Source of the DNA: Taishania sp965247975 | Lineage (GTDB): Bacteria; Bacteroidota; Bacteroidia; Flavobacteriales_D; Crocinitomicaceae | Length of the DNA: 64,000 nucleotides | Direction: 5' to 3' | Assembly (NCBI GenBank): GCA_965247975.1 | Contig: OZ252050.1 | Span: 2,852,001 to 2,916,000 of the forward strand | Shown: positions 35,899 through 44,531 of the stretch, piece by piece | Layout: each line of letters begins with the position of its first letter | Position numbering within the stretch: position 1 is the first letter of the stretch | Made by a program: the position numbers and the translations under genes | Notes under the pieces: model-generated | The model's input: only the letters and a program-made list of their open reading frames with translations | Told to the model about the DNA's origin: nothing | The model's database searches: none

Positions 35899-36203
35899 AA
35901 AATTCAGAAGAAAACTTCTTAATTTACTTTTTATTTCAACATTCTTGAGGACGTTTTCCTCAAAAGCGAGTGCGAAAGTAATCATTTATTTCAACACTCA
36001 CAATTTTTTCGTTCATTTTTTTTATAAGTTGCGGAGAGAGCGGGATTTGCTTTGCAGGTCTTCGCTACGCTACGGCACGAATCCCAGAAATAAGAAGGCT
36101 ACGCATTCATTATTTCTGAGGACTCACGAAAAATTAAAACTTTAAGAAGTTTAATTTCTTCGGAGCCCTGCGGGTCCGAACCCCGTCTTCCTTCACTTCG
36201 TTG
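35899..36203. other. Spacer between tRNA-Pro and tRNA-Ser with a tRNA-Ser 3' fragment
   Basis: No gene. GTTGCGGAGAGAGCGGGATT at about 36028-36047 repeats the 3'-end region of tRNA-Ser (36202-36221), i.e. a pseudo-tRNA fragment. The segment between the two copies contains a hairpin (AGAAATA/TATTTCT near 36085-36117) and CACGAAAAATTAAAAC, which resembles the insert of the tRNA-Arg repeats read on the other strand. It looks like an older, decayed version of the same kind of duplication. Confidence 0.6.
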
Positions 36204-36290
36204 CGGAGAGAGCGGGATTCGAACCCGCGGTACAGTTACCCGTACGTCAGTTTAGCAAACTGGTGGTTTCAGCCACTCACCCATCCCTCC
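36204..36290 (-). tRNA. tRNA-Ser (anticodon GCT)
   Basis: An 87-base class II tRNA: acceptor GGAGGGA with TCTCTCC (one G-T), anticodon loop TTGCTAA with GCT, a long variable arm (ACGTACGGGTAACTGTACC) and T arm GCGGG-TTCGAAT-CCCGC. Discriminator G as expected for serine; no encoded CCA. Decodes AGC/AGT. Confidence 0.95.
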
Positions 36291-36310
36291 AATGTTCAAT
36301 GAACGAGGGG

Positions 36311-36318
36311 CAAAAATA
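36311..36318 (-). promoter_or_regulatory. -7 box for tRNA-Ser
   Basis: Minus-strand TATTTTTG is an exact TAnnTTTG match lying 20 bases before the tRNA-Ser 5' end, the expected position for a tRNA promoter with a short leader. No perfect TTG is found at -33. Confidence 0.5.
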
Positions 36319-36392
36319 GTAATATCCTACTAACTTTCGACGAAACGTACTAAAAAAAATGAAAAAATTGTAAAGGCAATCGATTTGTTTAC

Positions 36393-36977
36393 TCAAAGAA
36401 ACATCGAAATAGCTGACATCAAGTAAATTAACCCAACACCAACAAAGAACTCAAATGCAAAATTTATGCTTGACTCTTGATTGTCTTTTACCCTCAAGGA
36501 AATGAACGAAAGGATTCCATATAAAAAATACCAAGCGATTAAAAAGTTACTGGCATTAAGTAATAACGTCGAAACTAACAAAAAGATGGCGGAGAAATGT
36601 GCCCACTTGAGTAATGTGTTATGCTGACTTCGCGCCAATTCAAAAATAACTAAGGATAAGGCTAAGTATTGAATGGCTTTAAATACTTCTATGAAATAGG
36701 TTGATTCAAATAGATAAACCAAATGATCAAAATCTAAAACTATTTCCCATAAAAATCGACCGGACAACACACCGAAAAGTGCAAATAAAGCGAGATAAGA
36801 ATTCAGTCTGGTCCAAGGCTTGTACGTGTATACGAATAGCCCTAAAATCGTCACGAACAAAAATTCTGAAATAAAAGGAAAAGGAACAATAAAACTTCCT
36901 TGCTGAATGTAATTCGAAAAACCAAGTAAAAACACGGTAAGAACCGCGATGCTTAATACTTTCCCTGTATTAGTCAT
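36393..36977 (-). CDS. Hypothetical multi-pass membrane protein
   Basis: A 194-residue protein with six or seven hydrophobic segments across its length (for example KVLSIAVLTVFLLGFSNYI, FLFVTILGLFVYTY, YLALFALFGVLSG, WAHFSAIFLLVSTLLL, VGVGLIYLMSAISMFL). I do not recognise the family. The start overlaps the stop of map by 4 bases (ATGA), so it is probably translated from the same message. No catalytic motif is visible. Confidence 0.6.
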   Translation of the reverse strand: MTNTGKVLSIAVLTVFLLGFSNYIQQGSFIVPFPFISEFLFVTILGLFVYTYKPWTRLNSYLALFALFGVLSGRFLWEIVLDFDHLVYLFESTYFIEVFKAIQYLALSLVIFELARSQHNTLLKWAHFSAIFLLVSTLLLNASNFLIAWYFLYGILSFISLRVKDNQESSINFAFEFFVGVGLIYLMSAISMFL

Positions 36978-37753
36978 TTTCTTTTCGCCAAGGCCTCCTC
37001 GATGTAATCGAAGGTCGAAAGTATCACTGGTTCACCATTCACTACTGCAATATCGTGCTCAAAATGAGCGCTTGGCAAACCATCTGCTGTAACAATGGTC
37101 CAATTGTCGTCCAATTGCTTTACCTCATCAGTCCCCATGTTAATCATAGGTTCAATGGCAATGGTCAAACCATTCAAGATTTTCTTTCCGCGACCTCTTC
37201 GCCCGTAATTTGGAACTTGTGGATCTTCGTGAAGTGATTTACCTAAACCGTGTCCTACTAAATCGCGAACAACACCATAACCATTATTCTCAGCATGGGT
37301 TTGGATAGCCCAACCAATATCATCAATACGGTTGCCAACTTTTGCCTGTTCAATGCCTAAATACAGACATTCTTTTGTGACCTGCAATAATTTTTTCGTT
37401 GCTGGAGCTACTTCCCCAATTTCAAATGTATACGCATGATCTCCATAATAACCTTTGTAAATGGCACCACAATCTACAGAAACAACATCGCCATTTTCAA
37501 ATGGTCTATCATTCGGCAATCCATGCACAACTTGTTCATTCGTAGATATCAGCAAGGTGCTTGGACATCCATACAATCCTTTAAATCCAGGAATTGCATC
37601 TTGGGAAAGAATGTATTCTTCCGCCATGGCATCCAATTGATTTGCGGTAATTCCAGGTCCAATTATTTCCGCTACCTTACCTAACGTGCGACTCACAACC
37701 AAAGCGGCTTGACGCATTATTTCAATTTCTTCGGCTGTTTTGTATATGATCAT
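36974..37753 (-). CDS. map: Methionine aminopeptidase, type I
   Basis: Removes the N-terminal methionine after deformylation. The protein has HGLPNDRPFENGDVVSVDCG and GYYGDHAYTFEIGE (first metal Asp pair), DLVGHGLGKSLHEDPQVPNY (metal His and substrate His) and the late Glu residues in TIAIEPMINMG and AHFEHDIAV. The start at 37753 (MIIYKTAEEIEIMRQAA) matches the usual N-terminus; in-frame ATGs 4 and 7 codons earlier (37765, 37774) exist. It overlaps the downstream membrane-protein gene by 4 bases. Confidence 0.94.
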   Translation of the reverse strand: MIIYKTAEEIEIMRQAALVVSRTLGKVAEIIGPGITANQLDAMAEEYILSQDAIPGFKGLYGCPSTLLISTNEQVVHGLPNDRPFENGDVVSVDCGAIYKGYYGDHAYTFEIGEVAPATKKLLQVTKECLYLGIEQAKVGNRIDDIGWAIQTHAENNGYGVVRDLVGHGLGKSLHEDPQVPNYGRRGRGKKILNGLTIAIEPMINMGTDEVKQLDDNWTIVTADGLPSAHFEHDIAVVNGEPVILSTFDYIEEALAKRK

Positions 37754-37820
37754 ATTTCGCTTCATGAATTTCATTGCCGCAAAGATACTGTTTTGAAAAA
37801 ATAATTTTGATTCTTCCGAA

Positions 37821-38792
37821 CTAAAAGTAAGAACCTGAAATCAAATAGTTCTTTACATAATCTTCCACTCCTTTTTCAAGTGAATGGAATGGTTTATCGT
37901 ATCCTTGACCTATTAATTTTGTCATTACAGCTTCGGTAAAATATTGGTATTTATCCCGAATATCCTCTGGTGTATCAACAAATGAAATGTTTTCTGGCTT
38001 ATCCATCGCTTTGAAGGTATTCTTAGCCAAATCTAAAAAGGTTCGTGCTTCTCCGGTACCTAAATTGTAAATGCCACTTTTAGGATTTTCTTCCAACAAA
38101 AACTGACATACTTGAACAACATCCTTCACATAAACGAAATCCCGCAGTTGCTCTCCATCCTTGTAATCTGGATTATGCGAACGAAAAAGTTTCATTCCTT
38201 CAGTAGCTGAAATTTGATTAAATGCATGAAAAATCACACTAGCCATCCGTCCTTTGTGGTATTCATTTGGACCATAAACATTGAAAAATTTCAATCCAGC
38301 CCAAAAAGGTGGTTGGCTTTTTTGCTTTAACGCCCAAATATCAAAATCATTTTTTGAATCGCCGTAAGGATTTAATGGTTTCAGCTGTGGAATAATTTCA
38401 TGACTATCTTCGTATCCTAATTCTCCCAAACCATAAGTTGCACCAGAACTTGCATACACCAATGGAATATTAAACTTCACGCAAGCAGTCCAAATGTCTT
38501 TGGTGTAATTCAGGTTTAATTCATCGAAAATGGAAACGTTAAATTCTGTTGTATCTGTACGAGCGCCGATGTGAAAAATAAAATCCACTTCTGTCCCAAA
38601 ATCTTCTAGCCAAGCAATAAATTCAGCTCGTCCAACTTTTGCGAGCAAGGTTTTCCCTTCTAAATTTTGGTCTTTTTCTCTTTTTGAGAAATCATCCACA
38701 ACAATGATATCCGAATAACCACATTTATTCAAATGACTGACCAAACAGCTACCGATAAAACCAGCGGCTCCGGTGACAACGATTTTATTCAT
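37821..38792 (-). CDS. hldD: ADP-L-glycero-D-manno-heptose 6-epimerase
   Basis: The last step in making the ADP-heptose precursor of the LPS inner core, or a close SDR epimerase. The 323-residue protein has the NADP-binding loop VTGAAGFIGS, IFHIGARTDTTE, the active-site ASSGATYG (Ser) and NPYGDSK (Tyr/Lys) motifs, FNVYGPNEYHKGRMASV and QLRDFVYVKDV, all matching HldD/RfaD. GAR-TDTTE and YHKGRMAS are typical for HldD rather than general NAD-epimerases. It lies 36 bases upstream of the next minus-strand gene boundary and is co-oriented with map and the kinase. Confidence 0.9.
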   Translation of the reverse strand: MNKIVVTGAAGFIGSCLVSHLNKCGYSDIIVVDDFSKREKDQNLEGKTLLAKVGRAEFIAWLEDFGTEVDFIFHIGARTDTTEFNVSIFDELNLNYTKDIWTACVKFNIPLVYASSGATYGLGELGYEDSHEIIPQLKPLNPYGDSKNDFDIWALKQKSQPPFWAGLKFFNVYGPNEYHKGRMASVIFHAFNQISATEGMKLFRSHNPDYKDGEQLRDFVYVKDVVQVCQFLLEENPKSGIYNLGTGEARTFLDLAKNTFKAMDKPENISFVDTPEDIRDKYQYFTEAVMTKLIGQGYDKPFHSLEKGVEDYVKNYLISGSYF

Positions 38793-38827
38793 TTTACTGT
38801 GATTAAAGGATATTCGATAATAGATAA

Positions 38828-39442
38828 TTAGAAAAGACCGTGGATTTCTGCGTCAATTGAATTAATGATTTTCCCTAAATCTTCTTGACTTGTGGGAAAT
38901 TTGTTATTGTCAATGTCGATAATAACTAATTTTCCTTTGTCGTAAGTCGAAATCCAAGCTTCGTAGCGCTCATTCAATCGTTTCAAATAATCCAAACGGA
39001 TGCTTTCTTCATAATCGCGACCACGTTGTTGAATGTGATTCACTAATGTTGGTACGCTTGCTCTCAAATAAATCAAGACATCTGGCGCTGAAACGAAGGA
39101 ATCCATCAAATTGAAAAGCGAAAAGTAATTTTCAAAATCACGGGTTGTCATTAAGCCCATAGAATGTAAATTCGGAGCAAAAATGAATGCATCTTCGTAA
39201 ATGGTTCTATCTTGAATCACATTCGATTGTGTGCGTTTGATTTCTTGAATTTGGGTAAAACGAGAGTTCAAATAATAAATCTGCAAGTTGAAAGACCAAC
39301 GTTGCATATCATCATAAAAATCGTTGAGGTACGGATTTTGTTCAACATCTTCAAAATGTGTATCCCAACCATAGTGTTTCGCTAACATTTTTGTTAACGT
39401 AGTTTTTCCTGATCCAATATTTCCAGCGACAGCGATGTGCAT
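38828..39442 (-). CDS. Deoxynucleoside kinase (dAK/dGK family)
   Basis: Phosphorylates deoxynucleosides for salvage. The 204-residue protein has the P-loop AVAGNIGSGKTTLTKML, the substrate-site residues around WDTHFEDVEQNPYLNDFY, NVIQDRTIYEDAFIF (the DRS-like motif with Thr) and the LID RGRDYEESI. This composition matches the bacterial deoxyadenosine/deoxyguanosine kinases rather than thymidine kinases; exact specificity is not certain. Same strand and close spacing (35 bases) with hldD suggest a shared transcript. Confidence 0.88.
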   Translation of the reverse strand: MHIAVAGNIGSGKTTLTKMLAKHYGWDTHFEDVEQNPYLNDFYDDMQRWSFNLQIYYLNSRFTQIQEIKRTQSNVIQDRTIYEDAFIFAPNLHSMGLMTTRDFENYFSLFNLMDSFVSAPDVLIYLRASVPTLVNHIQQRGRDYEESIRLDYLKRLNERYEAWISTYDKGKLVIIDIDNNKFPTSQEDLGKIINSIDAEIHGLF

Positions 39443-39496
39443 AATTCATTTAATTTTCGACTGCCTAAATTACAATAAATGTCTAAAAGAGCAATC

Positions 39497-40309
39497 TTAA
39501 TTCGTTAAAAGAAATTCAAATTTTTCAATAGTGTCTTTTGATCGGAAGAAAATGGACTTCCCATTGTAAAGAAATTCAGTGTAATCGGACTTTGGAAGTT
39601 GCACTCGTTCTTGCTTGCTTGTTGATAAGTTATAAATGAAAAGTGAATCGTCTTTGAGCATAAGTGCATTTCCATCCTTAAATTGAATCCATTTCACGCC
39701 AACCATTTCTATTTTTTGAATTAAGGTTCCGTATAAATCCAAGATGAAAACCCCAGAAATTGAGTCGACGAAAAACAATTTATTCTCCATTTCCGCCATT
39801 TGAATGATGTTTTCGGCATTCAAAATTCCCATCATATTTTTAATCTGTTGGTTTTGATTCAATCCTGACAGCGAAAGCAAAGACATGGTGGAGTTCACTT
39901 GATCGAAGACCCAAATTTTATCTGATTGACCTGAAACAGCAAATTGTGTGGCGTTTAAAATGGAGTAATCCGACAATTCAAGGCAATTTTCCATGACGGT
40001 CAACGAATTATCAAAAAAGCACAAGGTTTGTTGTTCTGCCGAAAACGCAACGAACTTGAGCGAATTCATGGACTCAATCTTATCCAAACGACCAAAGGAT
40101 TTTTGGCTTTGTTCGAACAACAATTTTCCATCAGTATTGTATTTTTTCAATTGATCTCGATTCGATACAATCACATTTCCGATGCCATCAATCGCCCAAA
40201 CATCTTCTTCACCTATCGAAAACGTATGCAAAAGATTAAATGCAACACCTTGCCCATTCACTTGAAAAGTAAACAAAAGACAAAAAGCAAGAAGCATTTT
40301 TAGATTCAT
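39497..40309 (-). CDS. Exported hypothetical protein, propeller-like
   Basis: A 270-residue protein with a signal peptide (about 1-20, LLFTFQVNGQ). The mature part consists of short beta-strand-like segments (VWAIDGIGNVIVSNRDQLKK, DKIWVFDQVNSTMSLLSL, KLFFVDSISGVFILDLYGTL, DSLFIYNLSTSKQERVQL), suggesting a six- or seven-bladed propeller. I do not recognise a named family. Its ATG overlaps the stop of the upstream GH3 gene by 4 bases, so the two are coupled. Periplasmic or surface location is inferred. Confidence 0.6.
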   Translation of the reverse strand: MNLKMLLAFCLLFTFQVNGQGVAFNLLHTFSIGEEDVWAIDGIGNVIVSNRDQLKKYNTDGKLLFEQSQKSFGRLDKIESMNSLKFVAFSAEQQTLCFFDNSLTVMENCLELSDYSILNATQFAVSGQSDKIWVFDQVNSTMSLLSLSGLNQNQQIKNMMGILNAENIIQMAEMENKLFFVDSISGVFILDLYGTLIQKIEMVGVKWIQFKDGNALMLKDDSLFIYNLSTSKQERVQLPKSDYTEFLYNGKSIFFRSKDTIEKFEFLLTN

Positions 40310-41832
40310 GTATGCGCAAATTTCGCTTTTAACTCCAAAATCTGTTCCATTATTTTTCGATTATTAGCCAAACGTGGAACTTTATTTTGTCCGCCTAATT
40401 TCCCTTGACTTTTCAGCCATTCATCAAAAGTACCATTCGCTAAATAGTGAATAACTGGGAAATCAATAACCATATTGTTAAACCGCTTCGCATCGTAATC
40501 TGAATTTACGTTTCGCAACGTTTCGTCGAGGATAAAGTTAAAACGTTTAAAATCATTTGGTTCTTGACTAAATTCAATCAGCCATTCATGACCTCCATGC
40601 TCAATGTCAGTCATGTAAATCGGACACGCGTGAAAATCGCGCACCTGAGCATTTGTTTTTAGGGAAGCTTCTGCTATTGCTCGCTCGGCATTTTCGACGA
40701 TCAATTCTTCTCCAAAAGTATTGATGTAGCTTTTGGTTCGACCAGTTATTTTAAAACGATATGGATTCAACTCGGTAAATTCAATGGTATCGCCGATAAT
40801 GTAGCGCCAAAGTCCACCGTTTGTCGAAATCACCATGGCATAATTCACATTCAGTTCCACATCTCTCAAAGAAATTACTTCTTTCGATTCTGTTCCTTGA
40901 AAAGAAGACATGGGAATAAATTCGTAGAAAATTCCATAGTCAAGCATTAACAAAAGGCTTCCAGAATAAGGCAAATCTTGTATTCCGAAAAAGCCTTCAG
41001 AAGCATTGTAGGATTCTACATAATGCATTTCGGAATCTGGAATTAATTTTTTGAATGCTTCACGATACGGATCAAAGTTTACTCCACCGTGCATAAACAA
41101 TTCCAAATTAGGCCAAACTTCTTTTAAATGTGATTTTCCCGTTTTTTCCAAAATTCTGTTCGCCAAAACCATTGTCCAACTCGGAACGCCAACTAAAATA
41201 TGTACATCCTGATTGATCGTTGAATCAACCATTCTCTCAATTTTCACTTCCCAATCACTTAATAGTGCAATTTCTCTGGATGGCGTTCTCCTAATTTCAG
41301 CCCACCACGGAAGATTTTTCATAATGATAGCCGATAAATCGCCAATGAGTGAATCAGCAGCCATTTTATTTGTTTGTAAACTTCCACCAACGACCAAATG
41401 TTTGCCGCTGTACAATTGAGTATCTGGAAAATTTGAATAGTGCAATCCAAGTAAATCTTTTCCTCCTTTGTAATGACAGTCGATTAAGGATTCTTTGGTT
41501 ACTGGAATTAGTTTACTTTTTGAAGAGGTTGTACCTGATGATTTAGCAAACCATTTTGTTTCCGTTGGCCAAAGCAAATTTTGCTCGCCATGCATGATTC
41601 GATCTATAATTGGTTTTAAATCTTCGTAATCATTTAGCGGAACATTTTTATTAAAATCAGCATAGGACTTGATGCTACTAAAATCGTGTGTTTTGCCAAA
41701 TTCAGTGCTTGACCCGAGCGAAATTAGTCGATTAAAAAACTCATTTTGAACATCCAATGGATATTTCTTAAACAATTCAATTTGATGAATTCTTTTCTTA
41801 ATAATCCAACCAAATATGGAATTGAATGGCAT
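40306..41832 (-). CDS. GH3 auxin-responsive promoter family protein
   Basis: An adenylate-forming enzyme of about 508 residues, related to plant GH3 acyl-acid amido synthetases and found widely in Bacteroidota with unknown substrate. Motifs: WFAKSSGTTSSKSKLIPVT (ATP-binding), VESYNASEGFFGIQ, YIIGDTIEFTELNPYRFKIT and GRTKSYINTFGEELIVENAE. I set the start at 41832 (MPFNSIFGWIIKKRI), where homology begins; the frame stays open upstream to 41979 only because it reads through the dispersed repeat at 41889-42091. Overlaps the exported hypothetical downstream. Confidence 0.85.
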   Translation of the reverse strand: MPFNSIFGWIIKKRIHQIELFKKYPLDVQNEFFNRLISLGSSTEFGKTHDFSSIKSYADFNKNVPLNDYEDLKPIIDRIMHGEQNLLWPTETKWFAKSSGTTSSKSKLIPVTKESLIDCHYKGGKDLLGLHYSNFPDTQLYSGKHLVVGGSLQTNKMAADSLIGDLSAIIMKNLPWWAEIRRTPSREIALLSDWEVKIERMVDSTINQDVHILVGVPSWTMVLANRILEKTGKSHLKEVWPNLELFMHGGVNFDPYREAFKKLIPDSEMHYVESYNASEGFFGIQDLPYSGSLLLMLDYGIFYEFIPMSSFQGTESKEVISLRDVELNVNYAMVISTNGGLWRYIIGDTIEFTELNPYRFKITGRTKSYINTFGEELIVENAERAIAEASLKTNAQVRDFHACPIYMTDIEHGGHEWLIEFSQEPNDFKRFNFILDETLRNVNSDYDAKRFNNMVIDFPVIHYLANGTFDEWLKSQGKLGGQNKVPRLANNRKIMEQILELKAKFAHT

Positions 41833-41888
41833 AAAATGAATTTTATTTAAAGATAGAAAAATAATCACTATTGTCTTATTAATTTCTT

Positions 41889-42091
41889 GTTCTTTTTGGC
41901 ATTGCCCCAAAAAGAACCAAAAAGCTCTAGTCCAAATTTTAGCCGTTCGGAGAAAAGTCTTGAACGGACCGATTAACAAAAGTAGTGCATTGCTGAAGCA
42001 ATACAGACGTAAACGCCTTTTGAAATCGGTTAACCGTTCAATTCTTTTCTACTTCCTCACTTCTCAAAATTTGAACGGTTTGTGGACAGAA
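41889..42091. repeat. Dispersed ~203-bp repeat, copy A
   Basis: Begins with a hairpin, GTTCTTTTTGG and CCAAAAAGAAC around a short loop, and continues with TAGTGCATTGCTGAAGCAAT and ACAGACGTAAACGCCTTTTG, ending TGGACAGAAC. A second copy of the same length and orientation lies at 44172-44374; the two are visibly about 85% identical. The remaining non-coding sequence on to 42280 shows no feature. Both copies lie just upstream of a minus-strand gene. Confidence 0.85.
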
Positions 42092-42280
42092 CTTTAATGT
42101 ATTGAAACAAATTTAGATTTTTGAAATTAAAAGCAAACGAGATTTAACATCTCACTTTAAGGAAGAAAAATAAGCCTTTGAAACCAAAACACTTTTTTTA
42201 TCAAACACTGGAGAAAATAATTCAATTCAACACAATCAACTGTTATTTCTCTAATTAGATAAATCAATTTCTTTAACGCA

Positions 42281-42316
42281 AAAAAGCCTCCGGTCAACAA
42301 ATGAACAGAGGCTTTT
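42281..42316 (-). terminator. Intrinsic terminator of the thioredoxin-like gene
   Basis: Minus-strand stem AAAAGCCTC/GAGGCTTTT (42308-42316 with 42282-42290), 17-base loop, followed by a short T run. It lies 19 bases past the stop codon at 42335. Confidence 0.8.
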
Positions 42317-42334
42317 GAAAAGTTCTAAACCAAA

Positions 42335-43171
42335 TTATTTTGTCACATTCAATGCTGATTGCTTAGATGTGCCATTTTCTAACATAATTTTCACTAAATA
42401 TTGTCCGCTTTGTAATGCCGAAACATCCAATGTTAAGTTATTTTCGCCTTGTTGTCCTGCAAACGTTTGATTTGAAACTTCTGCTCCAACAAGATTCACA
42501 ATTTGAACATCAATTATACTCGCTTCTTGTAAGTTCATCGAAATTGTTGCTTCATTCACTGCTGGATTTGGGTAAATAGATAAATCGCTCAACAATTCAG
42601 TATTTTCAGCCACTGAAGAAAGGCAATTTTGTACCGCTGGAGAAAAACCTACTGCAGTAAATGCAGCTTCAAATTGTGCAACGGAAGAAATTGGCCAGAT
42701 ATCACGATTTTTCATAATCATGTCAGGTCCAATCAAACAATAAGTTGGAAATGCATTAACTCCAAAATTCGTTACAACAGCATCGCCTTGACCTTCAATG
42801 CCTGATGCTGCAGGCGCTGCATTAAAACCCGTCGATGTAGAAAACGTATTTTCAAAACCAATTACTTCAGAATCAGTATCTCCCATATCGATGGACAGAC
42901 AAAACAAATCGCCTTCGTTGCATCCATATTTTTGATGCAATTCACTGAAATAAGGCACTGTAGCTTGACATGGCCCACAGGTTGTGAAGAAGAAATCCAA
43001 CAAAATCCATTTTCCTGATGCCGCAATCGCACTTAAATCGTGCGTTTCTCCATGAACATCTGTCACAGTAAAACTTGTAACCGACGATCCGTTCGGATAG
43101 TTATTTGCTTGGGCATTTATTCCCAAACTGATGCCAATCATGGCAATAAAAGAAAGTACTGTTTTTTTCAT
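42335..43171 (-). CDS. Secreted thioredoxin-like protein with T9SS type A domain
   Basis: A 278-residue protein: signal peptide (about 1-20), a TlpA/AhpC-like thioredoxin fold (about 25-190) with ILLDFFFTTCGPCQATVPYF (CGPC redox motif), SIDMGDTDSEVIGFE and a cis-Pro segment VNAFPTYCLIGPD, and a C-terminal type A sorting domain (LSIYPNPAVNEATISMN, IVNLVGAEV, LQSGQYLVKIML). It is expected to be a redox-active or redoxin-like protein displayed on or released from the cell surface by T9SS. It has its own terminator. Confidence 0.85.
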   Translation of the reverse strand: MKKTVLSFIAMIGISLGINAQANNYPNGSSVTSFTVTDVHGETHDLSAIAASGKWILLDFFFTTCGPCQATVPYFSELHQKYGCNEGDLFCLSIDMGDTDSEVIGFENTFSTSTGFNAAPAASGIEGQGDAVVTNFGVNAFPTYCLIGPDMIMKNRDIWPISSVAQFEAAFTAVGFSPAVQNCLSSVAENTELLSDLSIYPNPAVNEATISMNLQEASIIDVQIVNLVGAEVSNQTFAGQQGENNLTLDVSALQSGQYLVKIMLENGTSKQSALNVTK

Positions 43172-43296
43172 AATTCTAGTTTTTCGTTAAATTGAACAAT
43201 TTATTGATTTCGAAAATACAAAAAAAAGGGATTGATTGCTTTAAATCAATGAATTAATTTATGACTTCAAAATGAAAAAAAATGAAATCAGCATTG

Positions 43297-44064
43297 TTAG
43301 GAGATCAATTTTGCTTCTTTATGCAATTTTCTCAAATTACTATACTTGACATAAGTAGCATAAGCGCTTCGGATGGAAATTAGAAAGCCTGTTTTGCCGT
43401 CTAAAATTCCCAACTTGATGAAATAACTTTTGATGAATTGTGTTACAACCTTCAAATAGACTGTAAATACCGAAACATTTTTCCCTTTATCGAAAAGTTC
43501 TTTGGACGAAATTCTCCCAAAATAGTCGATTTGTTTGAAGTGATCTTCCTTGGTGTAATAAGAATAATGCAACAAATCACCTTTCAACATCTCCACTTTT
43601 CCGGAATCTATAAGTTCCAAACGATCATGTGGATTCACGCCTGTCCATTGAGCAGAGTCTTTTTTAACTAAGCGCGTTTTAGTATCAGGATACCAGCCAC
43701 AATGTCGTACCCAGTAGCCACAATAGTTTGTCAATCTTGCAAAAGAATACGCAATTGAAGTTGGATTTTCTTTTATTGCCAAAATCGATTTTTTCAGAGC
43801 TTCACTCAAAGCTTCATCCGCATCCAAGGAAAGCACCCAGTCTGTTTCTGCCGCTTTCAAGGCTCGATTTTTTTGTTGAATGTGTCCATCGAAAGCATGT
43901 TGCAGAAACCGAACTTTTTCTCGTTCGCAAATCTCCGCTGTTCTATCGGTTGAGAATGAATCAAGTACCAAAATTTCGTCGCAAACACCTTTCAAACTCT
44001 GAATACATCGTTCAATGTTCCGCTCTTCGTTAAACGTAATTATGACACCTGTTAATTTCATCAT
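43297..44064 (-). CDS. Glycosyltransferase family 2, WaaE/KdtX-like
   Basis: A 256-residue GT-A enzyme. LTGVIITFNEERNIERCIQS, EILVLDSFSTDRTAEI, HAFDGHIQQKNRAL and WVLSLDADEALSE (the DxD metal site) are the pattern of LPS-core beta-1,4-glucosyltransferase WaaE and relatives; YWVRHCGWYPDTKTRLVKKD follows. I place the start at the ATG pair 44059-44064, where family sequence begins; the frame opens further upstream to 44127 without support. Likely acts in LPS core or related glycan synthesis at the inner membrane. Confidence 0.82.
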   Translation of the reverse strand: MMKLTGVIITFNEERNIERCIQSLKGVCDEILVLDSFSTDRTAEICEREKVRFLQHAFDGHIQQKNRALKAAETDWVLSLDADEALSEALKKSILAIKENPTSIAYSFARLTNYCGYWVRHCGWYPDTKTRLVKKDSAQWTGVNPHDRLELIDSGKVEMLKGDLLHYSYYTKEDHFKQIDYFGRISSKELFDKGKNVSVFTVYLKVVTQFIKSYFIKLGILDGKTGFLISIRSAYATYVKYSNLRKLHKEAKLIS

Positions 44065-44171
44065 TTCAATTTGCGGTTCAACATTTGTTTTTTTACTGAT
44101 ATTACTGGATGCTTGTTGACATTTCAATTTCGAAATTAGTTAAAAATGAACTATTGTTTTATTAAATCTTT

Positions 44172-44374
44172 GTTCTTTTTGGCATCGCCCCAAAAAGAAC
44201 CAAAAAACTCTAGTCCAAATTTAAGCCACTCGGAGAAAACTATTGAATGGGCCGATTTTACAAAAGTAGTGCATTGCTGAAGCAATACAGACGTAAACGC
44301 CTTTTGAAATCGGCTCGCCATTCAATTATTTTTCTTTTCCTCGCTTCTCTAAATTTGAACAGTCCGTGGACAGA
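44172..44374. repeat. Dispersed ~203-bp repeat, copy B
   Basis: Same order of blocks as copy A at 41889-42091, including the terminal hairpin GTTCTTTTTGG/CCAAAAAGAAC and the fully conserved TAGTGCATTGCTGAAGCAAT core. It fills most of the 400-base gap between the GT2 gene and uvrA. To its right, TACTTTTG (44432-44439) and TATCTTTG (44520-44527) are possible -7 boxes for uvrA, but no TTG is correctly spaced. Confidence 0.85.
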
Positions 44375-44531
44375 TCCATAATATTCTGAACAAACCAATA
44401 ATTCAAAACTAAATCTGAATTCTTCTCCTTATACTTTTGCTAATAATAGTTGATTTATGCCAACCAAGTATTTTCTTGAATCTTTGAATTCAAATTCGCC
44501 CAAAAAATTTCCTTATTACTATCTTTGAGCC

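Noticed and set aside
41833..41979. N-terminal extension of the GH3 protein
   Set aside because: The extra 49 codons translate the dispersed repeat, and family similarity begins only at 41832.
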